Shown in pieces: positions 25,809-35,927 of a stretch of DNA of 64,000 nucleotides. The stretch is from Pseudarthrobacter psychrotolerans. Its GTDB lineage: Bacteria; Actinomycetota; Actinomycetes; Actinomycetales; Micrococcaceae. Under the pieces are notes generated by a model, which was given only the letters and a program-made list of their open reading frames with translations, was not told the origin of the DNA and searched no databases. The stretch lies in assembly GCF_009911795.1 (NCBI RefSeq), contig NZ_CP047898.1:4402001-4466000 (forward strand), written 5' to 3'. The position numbers and the translations under genes were made by a program. Position 1 is the first letter of the stretch. Each line of letters starts with the position of its first letter.

Positions 25809-26723
25809 TCAGGGAGCGGGAACCGGGAAGAACACCCGGGGGTCCTGCAGGAGGGCCGGGTAATCGAACGCGGACCGGTCGATCACTTCGGTGACGCTGA
25901 ACGTGCGGCCGAACCGGCCGTCGTCGAGCGTGATGGGACGGCCCAGCACCTGACCGACGGCGAACTTGGTGCCGTCCTCAAATGAAACCGCGACGGTGGT
26001 CTTGCCGGGGAGGGTGGCGAATGCTTCCTCCTGCGCCTGGCGCTTCCGGGTGGGCTTCTTCACGAGCTGCTTTGGCGGCAGCTTGCGCGGCTGCTTGGAT
26101 GGGCGGCGGGAGCCGTCGTCGACGTACACGGGGGAGTAGCCGTCCTCAGGGGCGGTCGGCGCAACAGCGCCGGCGCGGCGGATCGGAGGCAGTGCCACGG
26201 TATCCAGCGTCTGCTGATCGATTTCTGTGTGCGGGTCGCGGAGGATCCAGAGGATGTCGCCCTCGGGTTCTGCCGGGTAGAACTCGTGCTTGGGCTCAGG
26301 CCAAATGAAGTCCAGGTCCAAATCGGCGTCAGGGAATACGGTCTTGTAGAACTTCGGTTCCTTGCGGAGCAGCTTCGCGCGGTGGCTCAGGTGGAAATCA
26401 GGATTTCCGAGCCACTCCGGCAGCGGGATCTTGGCCGCGTAGTCCGGGTGTGCAGCCTGGGGAGCGAACTCGGTGATGTTGGCGCGCGTGTTGTCTTCAT
26501 GGCCGCGGGAGGTCCATTCGTCCACCATCGCCAGGCCGTACATGGTGAGCGCCGGAACGTGGCCCATCCACATGCGGACGGCGGGGTGGTCCAGCCAGCC
26601 GTACTCGGGAATCACCAGAGCCCGGAGGGTCTGCAGCGCCTCGACACGCTGCTTGCCAAGCCTGGCGGTGTCCAGTGCTGCGGCGCTCTGCCGGAAATCG
26701 GGATACGGAAGGAAGGTTTGCAT
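25809..26723 (-). CDS. MSMEG_6728-family protein
   Basis: The N-terminal half matches the MSMEG_6728 family, which resembles DNA glycosylase/pyrimidine-dimer glycosylase-like folds (MQTFLPYPDFRQSAAALD...RLGKQRVEALQ, HPAVRMWMGH). A Lys/Arg/Pro-rich basic segment follows (about 210-250), then a small C-terminal beta-domain (TTVAVSFEDGTKF). The start at 26723 is chosen for homology, although the GAAGGG site is unusually close to the ATG; an upstream start at 26783 is possible. The C-terminal extension is longer than the family core. It lies directly upstream of the SDR gene in the same direction. Confidence 0.75.
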   Translation of the reverse strand: MQTFLPYPDFRQSAAALDTARLGKQRVEALQTLRALVIPEYGWLDHPAVRMWMGHVPALTMYGLAMVDEWTSRGHEDNTRANITEFAPQAAHPDYAAKIPLPEWLGNPDFHLSHRAKLLRKEPKFYKTVFPDADLDLDFIWPEPKHEFYPAEPEGDILWILRDPHTEIDQQTLDTVALPPIRRAGAVAPTAPEDGYSPVYVDDGSRRPSKQPRKLPPKQLVKKPTRKRQAQEEAFATLPGKTTVAVSFEDGTKFAVGQVLGRPITLDDGRFGRTFSVTEVIDRSAFDYPALLQDPRVFFPVPAP

Positions 26724-26798
26724 CCCTTCAGTCTGACGGCATGCGGCGGATGTGCCAATTGCAGTGCCCGGCGCCACACGCACGGGATCCGGTGGAAG

Positions 26799-26816
26799 CG
26801 CCCCTCACGAGGGGCG
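26799..26816. promoter_or_regulatory. GC-rich hairpin in a divergent intergenic region
   Basis: CGCCCCT pairs with AGGGGCG around a CACG loop between two divergent genes (26724-26914). It could be an operator or a leader hairpin. No clear promoter hexamers were identified around it. Confidence 0.3.
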
Positions 26817-26914
26817 TCGCCACCGAACGGTTCACATAGTGGACCGATACATACAACGGGTGCTGCTAACCACTAAGATCACCGAAACGCCCCACCGTCC
26901 CGGAAGCCCCCCCA

Positions 26915-27517
26915 ATGACAATTTCTCCTGTTGTGACCACCGGTTCAACGCAGCTGTTTGTGCCCAAGTTCGGGCAGATGCTTGATCCGGAGGCCAAGGG
27001 CATCCTGGTCCTTGATGAATTTACCCTTGACCCGGCCGCGGCGCGGAGCGAGCAGCACGGTTTTCGTGCCGCGATGGCATCCGTGGCCCTGACCCTTCGC
27101 CGGATCGTTGCGCTACGGATCGTGATCGCGCTCGTGGCCATCGGCAACCTGCCCTTGTTCCTCATGTCCAGCGGCTGGTGGATCTACGCTGTTTCCCTGG
27201 CACTGGTGATTGGTGTGCACCTCGCCGTCTCCTGGCTCAACAAGCACGAGCCCAAGGTGCGTCAGCGCCAGATGCTGGAACTCCACCTGCACCGCGAGAA
27301 GAGCGCCAACTACCGCAAGGTCCGCGACGCCGTGAAGTACATGATCGACACCCCCAGCCGCATGAACGAGCACCTCTACCTCGAACTGCTGGCGGCCAAG
27401 CGTGTGGCGCTGAACCTCGCCCACGGCACGGTGGCACTGCTGGACACCACCGACGACGCCGCCTGGAAGGTGCGCATCGTCCGCGAGATTCCGACCGTGG
27501 CGAAGGCAGCAGCCTAA
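26915..27517 (+). CDS. Hypothetical two-helix membrane protein
   Basis: This 200-residue protein has an N-terminal soluble part, two adjacent hydrophobic helices (about 68-89 and 91-111) and a basic C-terminal region of about 85 residues with helix-forming sequence (RQRQMLELHLHREKSANYRK). It is probably a hairpin anchored in the cytoplasmic membrane with both ends inside. No family is recognised. The Lys/Arg-rich C-terminus could contact nucleic acid or lipid head groups. A bidirectional terminator follows. Confidence 0.7.
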   Translation: MTISPVVTTGSTQLFVPKFGQMLDPEAKGILVLDEFTLDPAAARSEQHGFRAAMASVALTLRRIVALRIVIALVAIGNLPLFLMSSGWWIYAVSLALVIGVHLAVSWLNKHEPKVRQRQMLELHLHREKSANYRKVRDAVKYMIDTPSRMNEHLYLELLAAKRVALNLAHGTVALLDTTDDAAWKVRIVREIPTVAKAAA

Positions 27518-27588
27518 GCCAGCAGGATCGCGGGCAGACCGGCAGGAAGATCAGGCGCCCGCCAGCCAAGCGGAACACAACAAACGGG

Positions 27589-27627
27589 CGACGCCGGAGC
27601 TCCCCAGTGAGGGGCGCTCCGGCGTCG
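27589..27627. terminator. Bidirectional hairpin terminator
   Basis: A 12-bp perfect stem (27589-27600 with 27616-27627) continues inward as CCCC/GGGG around AGTGA. It sits between two convergent genes and can serve both. Confidence 0.85.
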
Positions 27628-27719
27628 TTGTTTCCCGGGGTGTTGCTGCCGGGTTTTGTTGTTTCCGCGGGCCGATCGTTCTTGGGGAAAAGGGCGGTTC
27701 CCGCGGAAAGAGTTGAAGC

Positions 27720-28559
<840 letters not shown>

Positions 28560-28610
28560 TCACGCTAGGACATCGCCGGCCCGTTATCAAACCGAGATGA
28601 TTTCTGGTGG

Positions 28611-31217
28611 TCAGCTGGTGACCGGCTGGGGAAGCGCGGCGGTCAGGTAGGGCGCGGTGCGGCTGGCGGTGGAACCCGCGACGTCGGCGGCGGTGCCGGC
28701 GGCGACAATCCGGCCGCCGGCGTCCCCGCCGGAGGGGCCAAGGTCAATGACCCAGTCCGCCGCCGCCACAACGGCCATTTCGTGTTCCACCACCACCACG
28801 GTGTTGCCGCTGTCCACCAGGCTATGGAGCTGGGCCATCAGGAGTTCGACGTCGGCGGGGTGGAGCCCGGTGGTTGGCTCGTCCAGGAGGTAGAGAGTAT
28901 GTCCCCGCTGGGCACGCTGCAGTTCGGTGGCCAGCTTGATGCGCTGGGCTTCGCCGCCGGAAAGCTCCGTGGCGGGCTGGCCCAGCCGGAGGTAGCCCAG
29001 GCCCACATCCCCGAGGCTCTTCAAGCTGCGGGCCGCGGCCCGAATGTCGGCCAGGAACGCGGTGGCCGCATCCACCGTCAGGCGCAGCACTTCCGCCACA
29101 TTCTTGCCCCGGTACGTCACCTCCAGGGTCTCGGGGTTGTAGCGGGACCCGTCGCACTCCGGGCACGGCCCGTAGCTGCCCGGGAGGAAGAGCAGTTCAA
29201 CCGCCACGAAGCCTTCGCCCTGGCAGGTTTCGCAGCGGCCTCCGGCCACGTTGAAGGAGAAGCGCCCGGCGCCGAACCCGCGTGCCTTGGCCTGCTCCGT
29301 CGCCGCGAATTCTTTGCGCACTGCATCGAACAGGCCTGTGTAGGTGGCGAGGTTGGAGCGGGGGGTTCGCCCGATTGGTTTCTGGTCCACGGTGACCAGC
29401 CTGTCGATCCGTTCCGCGCCGCTGACCGGTCCCACGGACAACGCCGTGGCCGGGCCCGTATCATCAGGTTCGGACAGCTGCGGAGCCTGGTGATTCTTCA
29501 GCCCGGATCCCACAACTTCCCCGAGGACATGCGTCACCAGGGTGGACTTACCGGAGCCGGACACCCCTGTGACTGCCGTCAGAACGCCCAACGGGAACCG
29601 CGCATCCAGGTCCTTGAGGTTGTGCCGGCTAATCCCCGCGAGCTCCAGCCATCCGTCGGGCTGCCGGGCCTGGCCTGCACCTGGTGCAGTGCCGCCGTCG
29701 GAAGTCCCGCTGTCGGAAGTCCCGACGTCGGGCCCGCGCGCCCCGCCGCCGCGCGTCCCGCCGTCGTCGAACAGGAAGGGCCGGGTGACCGACTCCTCGA
29801 CGGCCGCGAGCCCGGCAACAGGCCCGCTGTAAAGCACCTCGCCGCCGCCTTCCCCGGCGCGGGGACCCACGTCCACCAGCCAGTCGGCCCGGCGGACCAC
29901 GTCCATATTGTGTTCCACCACGAACACCGAGTTCCCGGACGCTTTGAGCTGGTCCAGGACCGCCAGGAGCGGTTCGGCGTCGGCCGGATGGAGGCCGGCG
30001 GACGGTTCGTCGAGCACGTAGATCACGCCGAACAGTCCCGACCTGAGCTGGGTGGCGATCCGGAGCCGCTGCATCTCGCCGGGGGAGAGAGTGGGGGTGA
30101 CGCGACCCAGCGCCAGGTATCCGAGGCCCAGTTCCAGGAGCACGGTGATGCGCTGCAGGAGGTCGGCGGTGATGGCCACTGCCACCTCGTTTTCCTCGCC
30201 GGAGGACTGCCGGCGTGACGCGGTACCGGCTTCCTTGAGCCCGGCGGTGGGGCGGATGATTTCGGCGAGCTCCGCCATCGGCGTGGCGTTGAGGTCGGCG
30301 ATATTGCGGCCACCGAAGGAGACCGCGAGTGCTTCGGGCCGGAGCCCGGTGCCGCCGCAGCGCGGACATGGGCCGGACGCCATAAACCCCAGGACGCGCT
30401 CACGCATGGCGGCGCTCTGGGAGTCCGCCAGGGTGTGCAGGACGTAGCTTTTGGCGCTCCAGAAGCGACCCTTGTACGGCTTGGCCACGCGATCCCGCTC
30501 GGGGGTGACTTCCACGACGGGCTGCTCGTCGGTGAACAGGATCCAGTCGCGCTGCTTCCTGGGCAGCTTCCGCCAGGGCACGTCCACGTCGTAGCCCAGG
30601 TGGCTGAGGATGTCGCGGAGGTTCTTGCCCTGCCAGGCGCCCGGCCACGCCGCGATGGCACCTTCCCGGATGGTCAGCGAGGGGTCCGGTACCAGGGATT
30701 CCTCGCTGACGGTGTGCGCGACCCCCAGCCCGTGGCATTCAGGGCAGGCGTCGGCCGCTGTGTTCGGCGAGAACGCGTCGGAGTCCAGCTGATCGGCGCC
30801 GGCCGGGTAGGTGCCCGCCCGCGAAAACAGCATGCGGAGCGAATTGGAGAGCGTGGTTACCGTGCCCACGGTGGAGCGGCTGCTGGGTGCGCCGCGGCGC
30901 TGTTGAAGCGCGACGGCGGGTGGCAGCCCTGAGATCATCTCCACCTTGGGGTTATGGCCCTGCTGGATGAGGCGGCGTGCGTACGGGGCCACGGATTCGA
31001 AGTAACGGCGCTGGGCCTCGGCATAGATGGTGCCGAAAGCCAGGGAGGACTTTCCCGAGCCGGAGACCCCTGTAAAAGCCACAATGGAGTCGCGGGGCAC
31101 ATCCACGTCCACGTTCCGCAGGTTGTTCTCCCGCGCGCCCCGGACGCGGACGAAGCCGTCCGCCAGATGGCCGGGAGTGGAAAGGGAAAGATCGTCAGCC
31201 TGTTTAGGGTTCCGCAT
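28611..31217 (-). CDS. UvrA-like ABC ATPase lacking the UvrB-binding domain
   Basis: The protein has two ABC ATPase halves in one chain, with Walker [10 protein letters not shown] (N-half) and GVSGSGKST (C-half), zinc-finger cysteines ([31 protein letters not shown]) and signature regions ([20 protein letters not shown]). At 868 residues it is shorter than canonical UvrA of about 950. The chain passes from LRMLFSRAG almost directly to the first zinc motif, so the UvrB-interaction domain is missing. This is the pattern of the UvrA2/DrrC-like class linked to drug tolerance. A Gly/Thr/Ser-rich linker joins the halves. It diverges from the deaminase gene with only 48 bases between starts. Confidence 0.88.
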   Translation of the reverse strand: MRNPKQADDLSLSTPGHLADGFVRVRGARENNLRNVDVDVPRDSIVAFTGVSGSGKSSLAFGTIYAEAQRRYFESVAPYARRLIQQGHNPKVEMISGLPPAVALQQRRGAPSSRSTVGTVTTLSNSLRMLFSRAGTYPAGADQLDSDAFSPNTAADACPECHGLGVAHTVSEESLVPDPSLTIREGAIAAWPGAWQGKNLRDILSHLGYDVDVPWRKLPRKQRDWILFTDEQPVVEVTPERDRVAKPYKGRFWSAKSYVLHTLADSQSAAMRERVLGFMASGPCPRCGGTGLRPEALAVSFGGRNIADLNATPMAELAEIIRPTAGLKEAGTASRRQSSGEENEVAVAITADLLQRITVLLELGLGYLALGRVTPTLSPGEMQRLRIATQLRSGLFGVIYVLDEPSAGLHPADAEPLLAVLDQLKASGNSVFVVEHNMDVVRRADWLVDVGPRAGEGGGEVLYSGPVAGLAAVEESVTRPFLFDDGGTRGGGARGPDVGTSDSGTSDGGTAPGAGQARQPDGWLELAGISRHNLKDLDARFPLGVLTAVTGVSGSGKSTLVTHVLGEVVGSGLKNHQAPQLSEPDDTGPATALSVGPVSGAERIDRLVTVDQKPIGRTPRSNLATYTGLFDAVRKEFAATEQAKARGFGAGRFSFNVAGGRCETCQGEGFVAVELLFLPGSYGPCPECDGSRYNPETLEVTYRGKNVAEVLRLTVDAATAFLADIRAAARSLKSLGDVGLGYLRLGQPATELSGGEAQRIKLATELQRAQRGHTLYLLDEPTTGLHPADVELLMAQLHSLVDSGNTVVVVEHEMAVVAAADWVIDLGPSGGDAGGRIVAAGTAADVAGSTASRTAPYLTAALPQPVTS

Positions 31218-31265
31218 CGATCCGACTCTAGCCGCGAACCGGCCGCCGGGCGATATCCTGACCCG

Positions 31266-32447
31266 ATGGACAACAACCGGGACACTGCCGCCGATCCGCT
31301 GCCACAGGCAGGACTACCAGGCACGGAAATGCCCGTGACGGGACTACCAGGGACGGAACTTCCCGTGACGGAACCTGCGGACACGGAACTTCCCGTGACG
31401 GAACTTCCAACGACGGAAGTGCCCGGGACGGAACCTTCGGAGACGGATCTGCTCGAGACCGAAGCGGTGCGGCTCCTGCCCGTCGCAGAGCTGCACCTGC
31501 ACATCGAGGGCACCCTGCAGCCGGAACTGATCCTCGAACTGGCCGACCGCAACGGCATCACTCTTCCGTACACGGGCCTGGAGGAGCTCCGGGGACTGTA
31601 CGAGTTCACGGACCTGCAGTCTTTCCTGGACCTGTACTACGCCAACATGGCGGTGCTGCAGACCGAACAGGATTTCGCCGACATGACGCGCGCCTATCTG
31701 GCCCGCGCCGCTGCCGCCGGGGTCCGGCACGCGGAGATCATGATGGATCCGCAGGCGCACCTGTCGCGCGGCATCAGCCTGGAAACCTGCGTCAACGGAG
31801 TGGCATCGGCCTTGGCCACCTCCCAGGAGGATTTCGGCATGTCCACCCTCCTGATCGCGGCATTCCTGCGCGACCTGTCCGAGGAATCTGCGCTGGAAGT
31901 CCTGGACGGGCTACTGGCCATGAACGCCCCCATCGCGGCCATCGGCCTGGATTCGGCCGAAGTGGGCAACCCGCCGGCCAAGTTTGAGCGGCTGTTCGCC
32001 AAAGCCCGCGAAGCGGGCCTGCGGCTGACCGCCCACGCAGGCGAGGAGGGGCCGCCGTCGTACATCATCGAAGCGCTGGACATCCTGGGAGTGGAGCGGA
32101 TTGACCACGGCATCCGCTGCATGGAGGACCCGGACCTGGTGGAGCGGCTGGTGGCGGACCGGATTCCGCTAACGGTCTGCCCGCTCTCGAACGTCCGGCT
32201 GCGGGCCGTCGACACCCTGGCGGACCATCCCTTGCCGGCCATGCTCGCCGCCGGGCTCAACGTCTCCGTGAACTCGGATGATCCGGCCTACTTCGGTGGA
32301 TACGTGGACGACAACTTTTCCCAGCTGAAGGCCGTTTTTGACCTTTCGGACTTCGACAGGGCCCGGCTCGCGGCCAACTCCATCCACTCGTCGTTCGCCT
32401 CCGAGGAGCGCAAAGCCGAGCTCCTGGACGAGCTGAACGGCGGGTAG
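31266..32447 (+). CDS. Adenine deaminase-type member of the adenosine deaminase family
   Basis: This TIM-barrel metal-dependent deaminase has 393 residues. The N-terminal metal motif is [13 protein letters not shown] and the C-terminal one [11 protein letters not shown]; these favour adenine deaminase (Aah1/PA0148 class) over adenosine deaminase. It would convert adenine to hypoxanthine in purine salvage. About 65 residues precede the barrel and consist of degenerate [11 protein letters not shown] repeats encoded by a minisatellite (31320-31450); this extension is not part of the family. The start could be internal, but the frame has no better-placed ATG before the barrel. A palindrome terminator follows. 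Confidence 0.87.
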   Translation: MDNNRDTAADPLPQAGLPGTEMPVTGLPGTELPVTEPADTELPVTELPTTEVPGTEPSETDLLETEAVRLLPVAELHLHIEGTLQPELILELADRNGITLPYTGLEELRGLYEFTDLQSFLDLYYANMAVLQTEQDFADMTRAYLARAAAAGVRHAEIMMDPQAHLSRGISLETCVNGVASALATSQEDFGMSTLLIAAFLRDLSEESALEVLDGLLAMNAPIAAIGLDSAEVGNPPAKFERLFAKAREAGLRLTAHAGEEGPPSYIIEALDILGVERIDHGIRCMEDPDLVERLVADRIPLTVCPLSNVRLRAVDTLADHPLPAMLAAGLNVSVNSDDPAYFGGYVDDNFSQLKAVFDLSDFDRARLAANSIHSSFASEERKAELLDELNGG

Positions 32448-32475
32448 CTCCGAGCGCCCCTGCTCGCTACACTGG

Positions 32476-32495
32476 TGCCCGGGCGCGCCCGGGCA
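32476..32495 (+). terminator. 20-bp perfect palindrome after the deaminase gene
   Basis: TGCCCGGGCG and its complement CGCCCGGGCA are contiguous (no loop). It lies 28 bases after the deaminase stop and may terminate transcription as a cruciform-like hairpin. Confidence 0.5.
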
Positions 32496-32686
32496 GAGTC
32501 CGGCGATACCCGGAATCAGCGCTCCAGGGTTGAGTAAACAGCCCCCTAGCCGAGACTCCTGCCTCACTTCTGCTGTAATCCGCGTCATAGTCGGTCACGA
32601 CACGCAGAGTTAACCATTTCAAGTCGCGCGATTAACACGCTGTTGGCAGGATGCCTAGTGACAGATCGCATTATGCAAGGGGAATC

Positions 32687-33586
32687 ATGGCCAAGTCCAT
32701 CGCAGATAACACCGACCTCCGACTCAAAACCGTGCTGCACGTCCTGACCGAAGGCGTATGGTCCGGCGATTCACTCAACGCCGGCGAGGTCCTGGCGGAA
32801 GCCACCGCGCGCGTGCCGTTCAGTGATCACGAGGCGGCGCTGCTCAGCGGAGGCATTCCGCGCGGACACAAGACGCTCACGTCCGCCACTGCGAAGCTGG
32901 TCAAGGCCGGCTGGCTGGTCAAGGGCCGTTCCGGCTGGACCATCACCGATGACGGCATGCGCGCCACGGTGGCCTTCCCCGATGCGGATTCCTTCGCCAC
33001 AGCGCTCGACGCCGGCACCCCGGTTCCAGCCGACGTCGCCATTCCGCCGACGCCCGCTCCGGCGCCGGCAGTCAAGGCGGCTCCCGCCAAGAAAGCCCCG
33101 GCGAAGCGGACGCCCGCCAAGAAGGCCGCCGACGCCGTCGGGAAGGCCGCGAAGGCAATCGAAGACGCCATCGAGGACGCGGTTGAGCCCGTGGTCAAGG
33201 CCGTCCGCTCACGCAAGGCAGCCCCCAAAGCTGCGTCAAAAGCAGCGCCCAAGGAAACGGCAGAGGCGCCTGCTGTGGAGACTTTCCCGCAGCCTGAGGC
33301 CGTGGCGGTTGCCGGCGACTTCAACACCATCCTGGGCGCGCCGGAGAACTGGGCGCCGCAGTACGACGAGGCCCAGCTGGCGCTCGATGCCCTGGACCAG
33401 CTGTGGAAGATCAGCGCCGACCTGCCCGCCGGCTCTTACACCTTCAAGATCGCGCTGAACCGTTCGTGGGATGAGAACTATGGCGCGTTCGGCACGTTCG
33501 ATGGCCCCAACCACGAACTGCACCACGACGGCGGCACGGTCACCATCCGCTACGACCACCGCACGCGGGACATCACCATCAACTGA
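32687..33586 (+). CDS. Winged-helix, histone-H1-like and X25-type fusion protein
   Basis: The 299-residue product has three parts. The N-terminal about 100 residues look like a winged helix (LKTVLHVLTEGVWSGDSLNAGEV). The middle about 110 residues are Ala/Lys/Pro-rich, with repeated KKAPAKR/KAA units like histone H1 tails, so probably DNA-binding and disordered. The C-terminal about 90 residues resemble the X25 pullulanase-type module (VAVAGDFNTILGAPENW, LPAGSYTFKIALNRSWDENYGA). No signal peptide is seen, so the X25-like part should act in the cytoplasm, not in starch breakdown outside. GGGG precedes the ATG. A nucleoid-associated role is inferred. Confidence 0.7.
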   Translation: MAKSIADNTDLRLKTVLHVLTEGVWSGDSLNAGEVLAEATARVPFSDHEAALLSGGIPRGHKTLTSATAKLVKAGWLVKGRSGWTITDDGMRATVAFPDADSFATALDAGTPVPADVAIPPTPAPAPAVKAAPAKKAPAKRTPAKKAADAVGKAAKAIEDAIEDAVEPVVKAVRSRKAAPKAASKAAPKETAEAPAVETFPQPEAVAVAGDFNTILGAPENWAPQYDEAQLALDALDQLWKISADLPAGSYTFKIALNRSWDENYGAFGTFDGPNHELHHDGGTVTIRYDHRTRDITIN

Positions 33587-33644
33587 CCGGGCCCGGGAGT
33601 AGTCGCCAAGCGCAGTATCTGGACAAAAACTCCGGAGTGAAGCA

Positions 33645-33679
33645 GTGTGGAAACCGGCCGTCCTGGCCGGTTTCCACAC
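33645..33679 (+). terminator. Perfect 15-bp hairpin terminator
   Basis: GTGTGGAAACCGGCC pairs exactly with its complement around GTCCT. It sits 58 bases after the H1-like gene's stop and 27 bases before the next gene. Confidence 0.8.
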
Positions 33680-33706
33680 CACTGTTTCCCATAAAGGAGA
33701 TGCAAA

Positions 33707-34252
33707 GTGACCCTTCCTTCAGGCCTTACCTCAGGCGTCTGGACCCTGGACATGTCGCACAGCGAGATTGGTTTCACTGTCCGGCACGCCGGCATCAGCA
33801 AGGTCCGCGGACGTTTCACGGACGGCTCAGCCGAAGCCCGCGTTGGCGCGTCCCTCGCCGACGCTTCACTTCACGCCACGGTCAAGACGGCCAGCTTCGA
33901 TTCCGGCGACGCCAACCGCGACGGACACGTGAAGGGGGCGGACTTCTTCGATGTGGAGAAGTACCCCGAGATGACATTCCGGGCCACCTCGGCGGAGGGC
34001 GACGGCGAGGACTACACACTCACGGGCGATCTCACCATCCGCGGGATCACCAAGCCGGTGGAGCTGGAGGTTGAGTTCACCGGGGTAGCCGTGGACCCCT
34101 TTGGTGCCACCCGCGCAGGATTCTCCGCGGAGTGCGAGATCAGCCGCAAAGAGTTCGGCCTGACGTGGAATGCCGCCCTGGAAGCGGGCGGCCTGCTGGT
34201 CAGCGACAAGGTCAAGATCAACGTCGAAGCGGCGCTGGTTAAGCAGTCCTGA
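33707..34252 (+). CDS. YceI-family lipid-binding protein
   Basis: This 181-residue lipocalin-like beta-barrel of the YceI family shows WTLDMSHSEIGFTVRHAGISKVRG at the N-terminus and KYPEMTFRAT and GDLTIRGITKPVELEVEF in the core. YceI proteins bind isoprenoid chains. No signal peptide is present, so it should be cytoplasmic, as is common in actinobacteria. The GTG start has AAAGGAGA upstream. The next gene begins 6 bases after the stop. Confidence 0.93.
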   Translation: MTLPSGLTSGVWTLDMSHSEIGFTVRHAGISKVRGRFTDGSAEARVGASLADASLHATVKTASFDSGDANRDGHVKGADFFDVEKYPEMTFRATSAEGDGEDYTLTGDLTIRGITKPVELEVEFTGVAVDPFGATRAGFSAECEISRKEFGLTWNAALEAGGLLVSDKVKINVEAALVKQS

Positions 34253-34257
34253 CTGCC

Positions 34258-34602
34258 ATGGGTTTTTCCAGGCGCCTGCGTGACTCCGGCCGGGATAACC
34301 CTGGCTGGGAGAACTCTGTCCGGGATAACGGCGACATCCGGCTCTCTGCCCGCGTCTTTGGCGTGGTGCAGGGGGTCGGATTCCGTTTCTGGACGATGGG
34401 CAAGGCCGACGAACTGGCGCTCAAGGGTGTGGTGAAAAACCTCGACGACGGCTCAGTGTCCATCGAGGCCGAAGGGCCGGAGCAGCAGGTCCAAAAGCTC
34501 CTGGACTGGCTGAGGTCGGAGAACGCCCCCGGCAGGGTGGAACGGGTGGAGGAGACCATCTCCGCGGCCGACGGATCGTTCCGGGATTTCCGGGCCCGCT
34601 GA
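34258..34602 (+). CDS. Acylphosphatase
   Basis: This small enzyme hydrolyses acyl phosphates such as 1,3-bisphosphoglycerate. The 114-residue product has the family signature GVVQGVGFRFWT with the catalytic Arg, and the catalytic Asn in GVVKNLDDGSV. An extra about 20 charged residues precede the domain (MGFSRRLRDSGRDNPGW), so translation may start further in. Its start follows yceI so closely that the two are likely cotranscribed. Confidence 0.93.
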   Translation: MGFSRRLRDSGRDNPGWENSVRDNGDIRLSARVFGVVQGVGFRFWTMGKADELALKGVVKNLDDGSVSIEAEGPEQQVQKLLDWLRSENAPGRVERVEETISAADGSFRDFRAR

Positions 34603-34694
34603 GAGGGGCCGCGGAGAGGTGCCGCGAAGGGGCTCCCCGCCAGCCCGCGGTGGCAGCTATGCCAGAGAGGCTCCCGCCAGCCCCGCGTTGGCGG

Positions 34695-35918
34695 TTATGC
34701 GGACGGTGCGTCAGCCAAAGCGGCTTGGCGTTCCTTCGGCCCCGGTGGATAGGCGTGCCGCCGGCCGGCGAGAATCAGCACAAACGCGACGACGGCGGGA
34801 ATGGCGGCGGCCACCGGTATCAGGAGCGGCCCGGCAATTGTGAGGGCGGCGGCGCCGAACATCGCACCGATCATGATCCCGATCTGGATGGTCAGGACCG
34901 TCAGTCCGTTGGCGGCGTCCCTGTACTCGCCGCCGGCCCGGAGGATGGCGGACTGGTTGTAAATCCCCATTGCGCCGATGCCTGTGCCCCACACCAACAT
35001 CAGGACCAGCGTGACCGGCAGCGCCAAGGCCGGCAGGACGCTGCCCACCAGCGGAAGCAGGGCCAGGGACGCCACAACACCGGCGACCGTGATCAGGAGC
35101 CAGCGCCGCGGCCGGGAATCCACGGTGACGCCGGCGATCCAGATGCCCACCAGCCCGGCAACCCCGAGGACACTGATGGACAGCGGGATGCTGAAATCAG
35201 GCAGCCGGACCTCGCGTAGGAACGGGGCGATATAGGTGAACAACGCGAAATGGGCCATGAGCATCAGCGGCCAGCCAACGGCGACAGTCTTCACTCCCGG
35301 TTGGCCGATCGCCTTGCGGATTGTTGGGTGCGGGGTATTGGGGATGCGCCGCACCGGGGGAAGCAGCCACACGGCAAGGAGCGCCAGCAGCACACCGGAG
35401 GCGGCCAGAACCAGGAACGCCGCGCGCCAGCCGACGATGTTGCCCAAGGCCGTGCCTACCGGGGCGCCGATGGCCAGGCCCAGGCTGTTGCCGCTGAACA
35501 CAATGGCCAGGGCCTTCCCAACTTTGTGGGCGGGGACAATCCGCGCCACAAACGGGGCCATGGCGGACCACAGCAGGCCATGGGCGATGCCGCCCACTAC
35601 CCGGGAACCCATGGCGGCACCGAAATCGGAGACGATGGCCACCAGCGCATTGCTGGCCGCGAAGAACAGGATCAACGCGATGAGCAGGTAGTGCCGCGGG
35701 ACGCGCGAGAGCAGCAGGGACAAGGGGATCACGGTGACCACGATGATGGCCGCATAGCCAGCCGTCAGGTACCCGGCGGTCGCCTCGGAGACCCGGAAAT
35801 CGGCGCTGATCTGGGGCAGCAGGCCGGAGGGCAGGAGCTCGGTGGTGATGGCGGTGAAGCCGATGGCGGCAAGGACTATCAGGGCGCCGACAGGCAGCCT
35901 GTTGCTCTGGGATGTCAC
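34695..35918 (-). CDS. DHA1-family MFS exporter (AraJ-like)
   Basis: This 12-helix major-facilitator exporter of 407 residues has the N-terminal pattern of sugar/drug efflux proteins (FTAITTELLPSGLLPQIS) and the motif-A-like loop LLSRVPRHYL. It probably exports sugars or small drugs. The GTG start lies 9 bases after the stop of the nuclease-helicase gene on the same strand, so both are probably cotranscribed. Convergent with acylphosphatase; the 92 bases between hold no clear hairpin. Confidence 0.88.
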   Translation of the reverse strand: MTSQSNRLPVGALIVLAAIGFTAITTELLPSGLLPQISADFRVSEATAGYLTAGYAAIIVVTVIPLSLLLSRVPRHYLLIALILFFAASNALVAIVSDFGAAMGSRVVGGIAHGLLWSAMAPFVARIVPAHKVGKALAIVFSGNSLGLAIGAPVGTALGNIVGWRAAFLVLAASGVLLALLAVWLLPPVRRIPNTPHPTIRKAIGQPGVKTVAVGWPLMLMAHFALFTYIAPFLREVRLPDFSIPLSISVLGVAGLVGIWIAGVTVDSRPRRWLLITVAGVVASLALLPLVGSVLPALALPVTLVLMLVWGTGIGAMGIYNQSAILRAGGEYRDAANGLTVLTIQIGIMIGAMFGAAALTIAGPLLIPVAAAIPAVVAFVLILAGRRHAYPPGPKERQAALADAPSA

Positions 35919-35927
35919 CCCTCGAAC

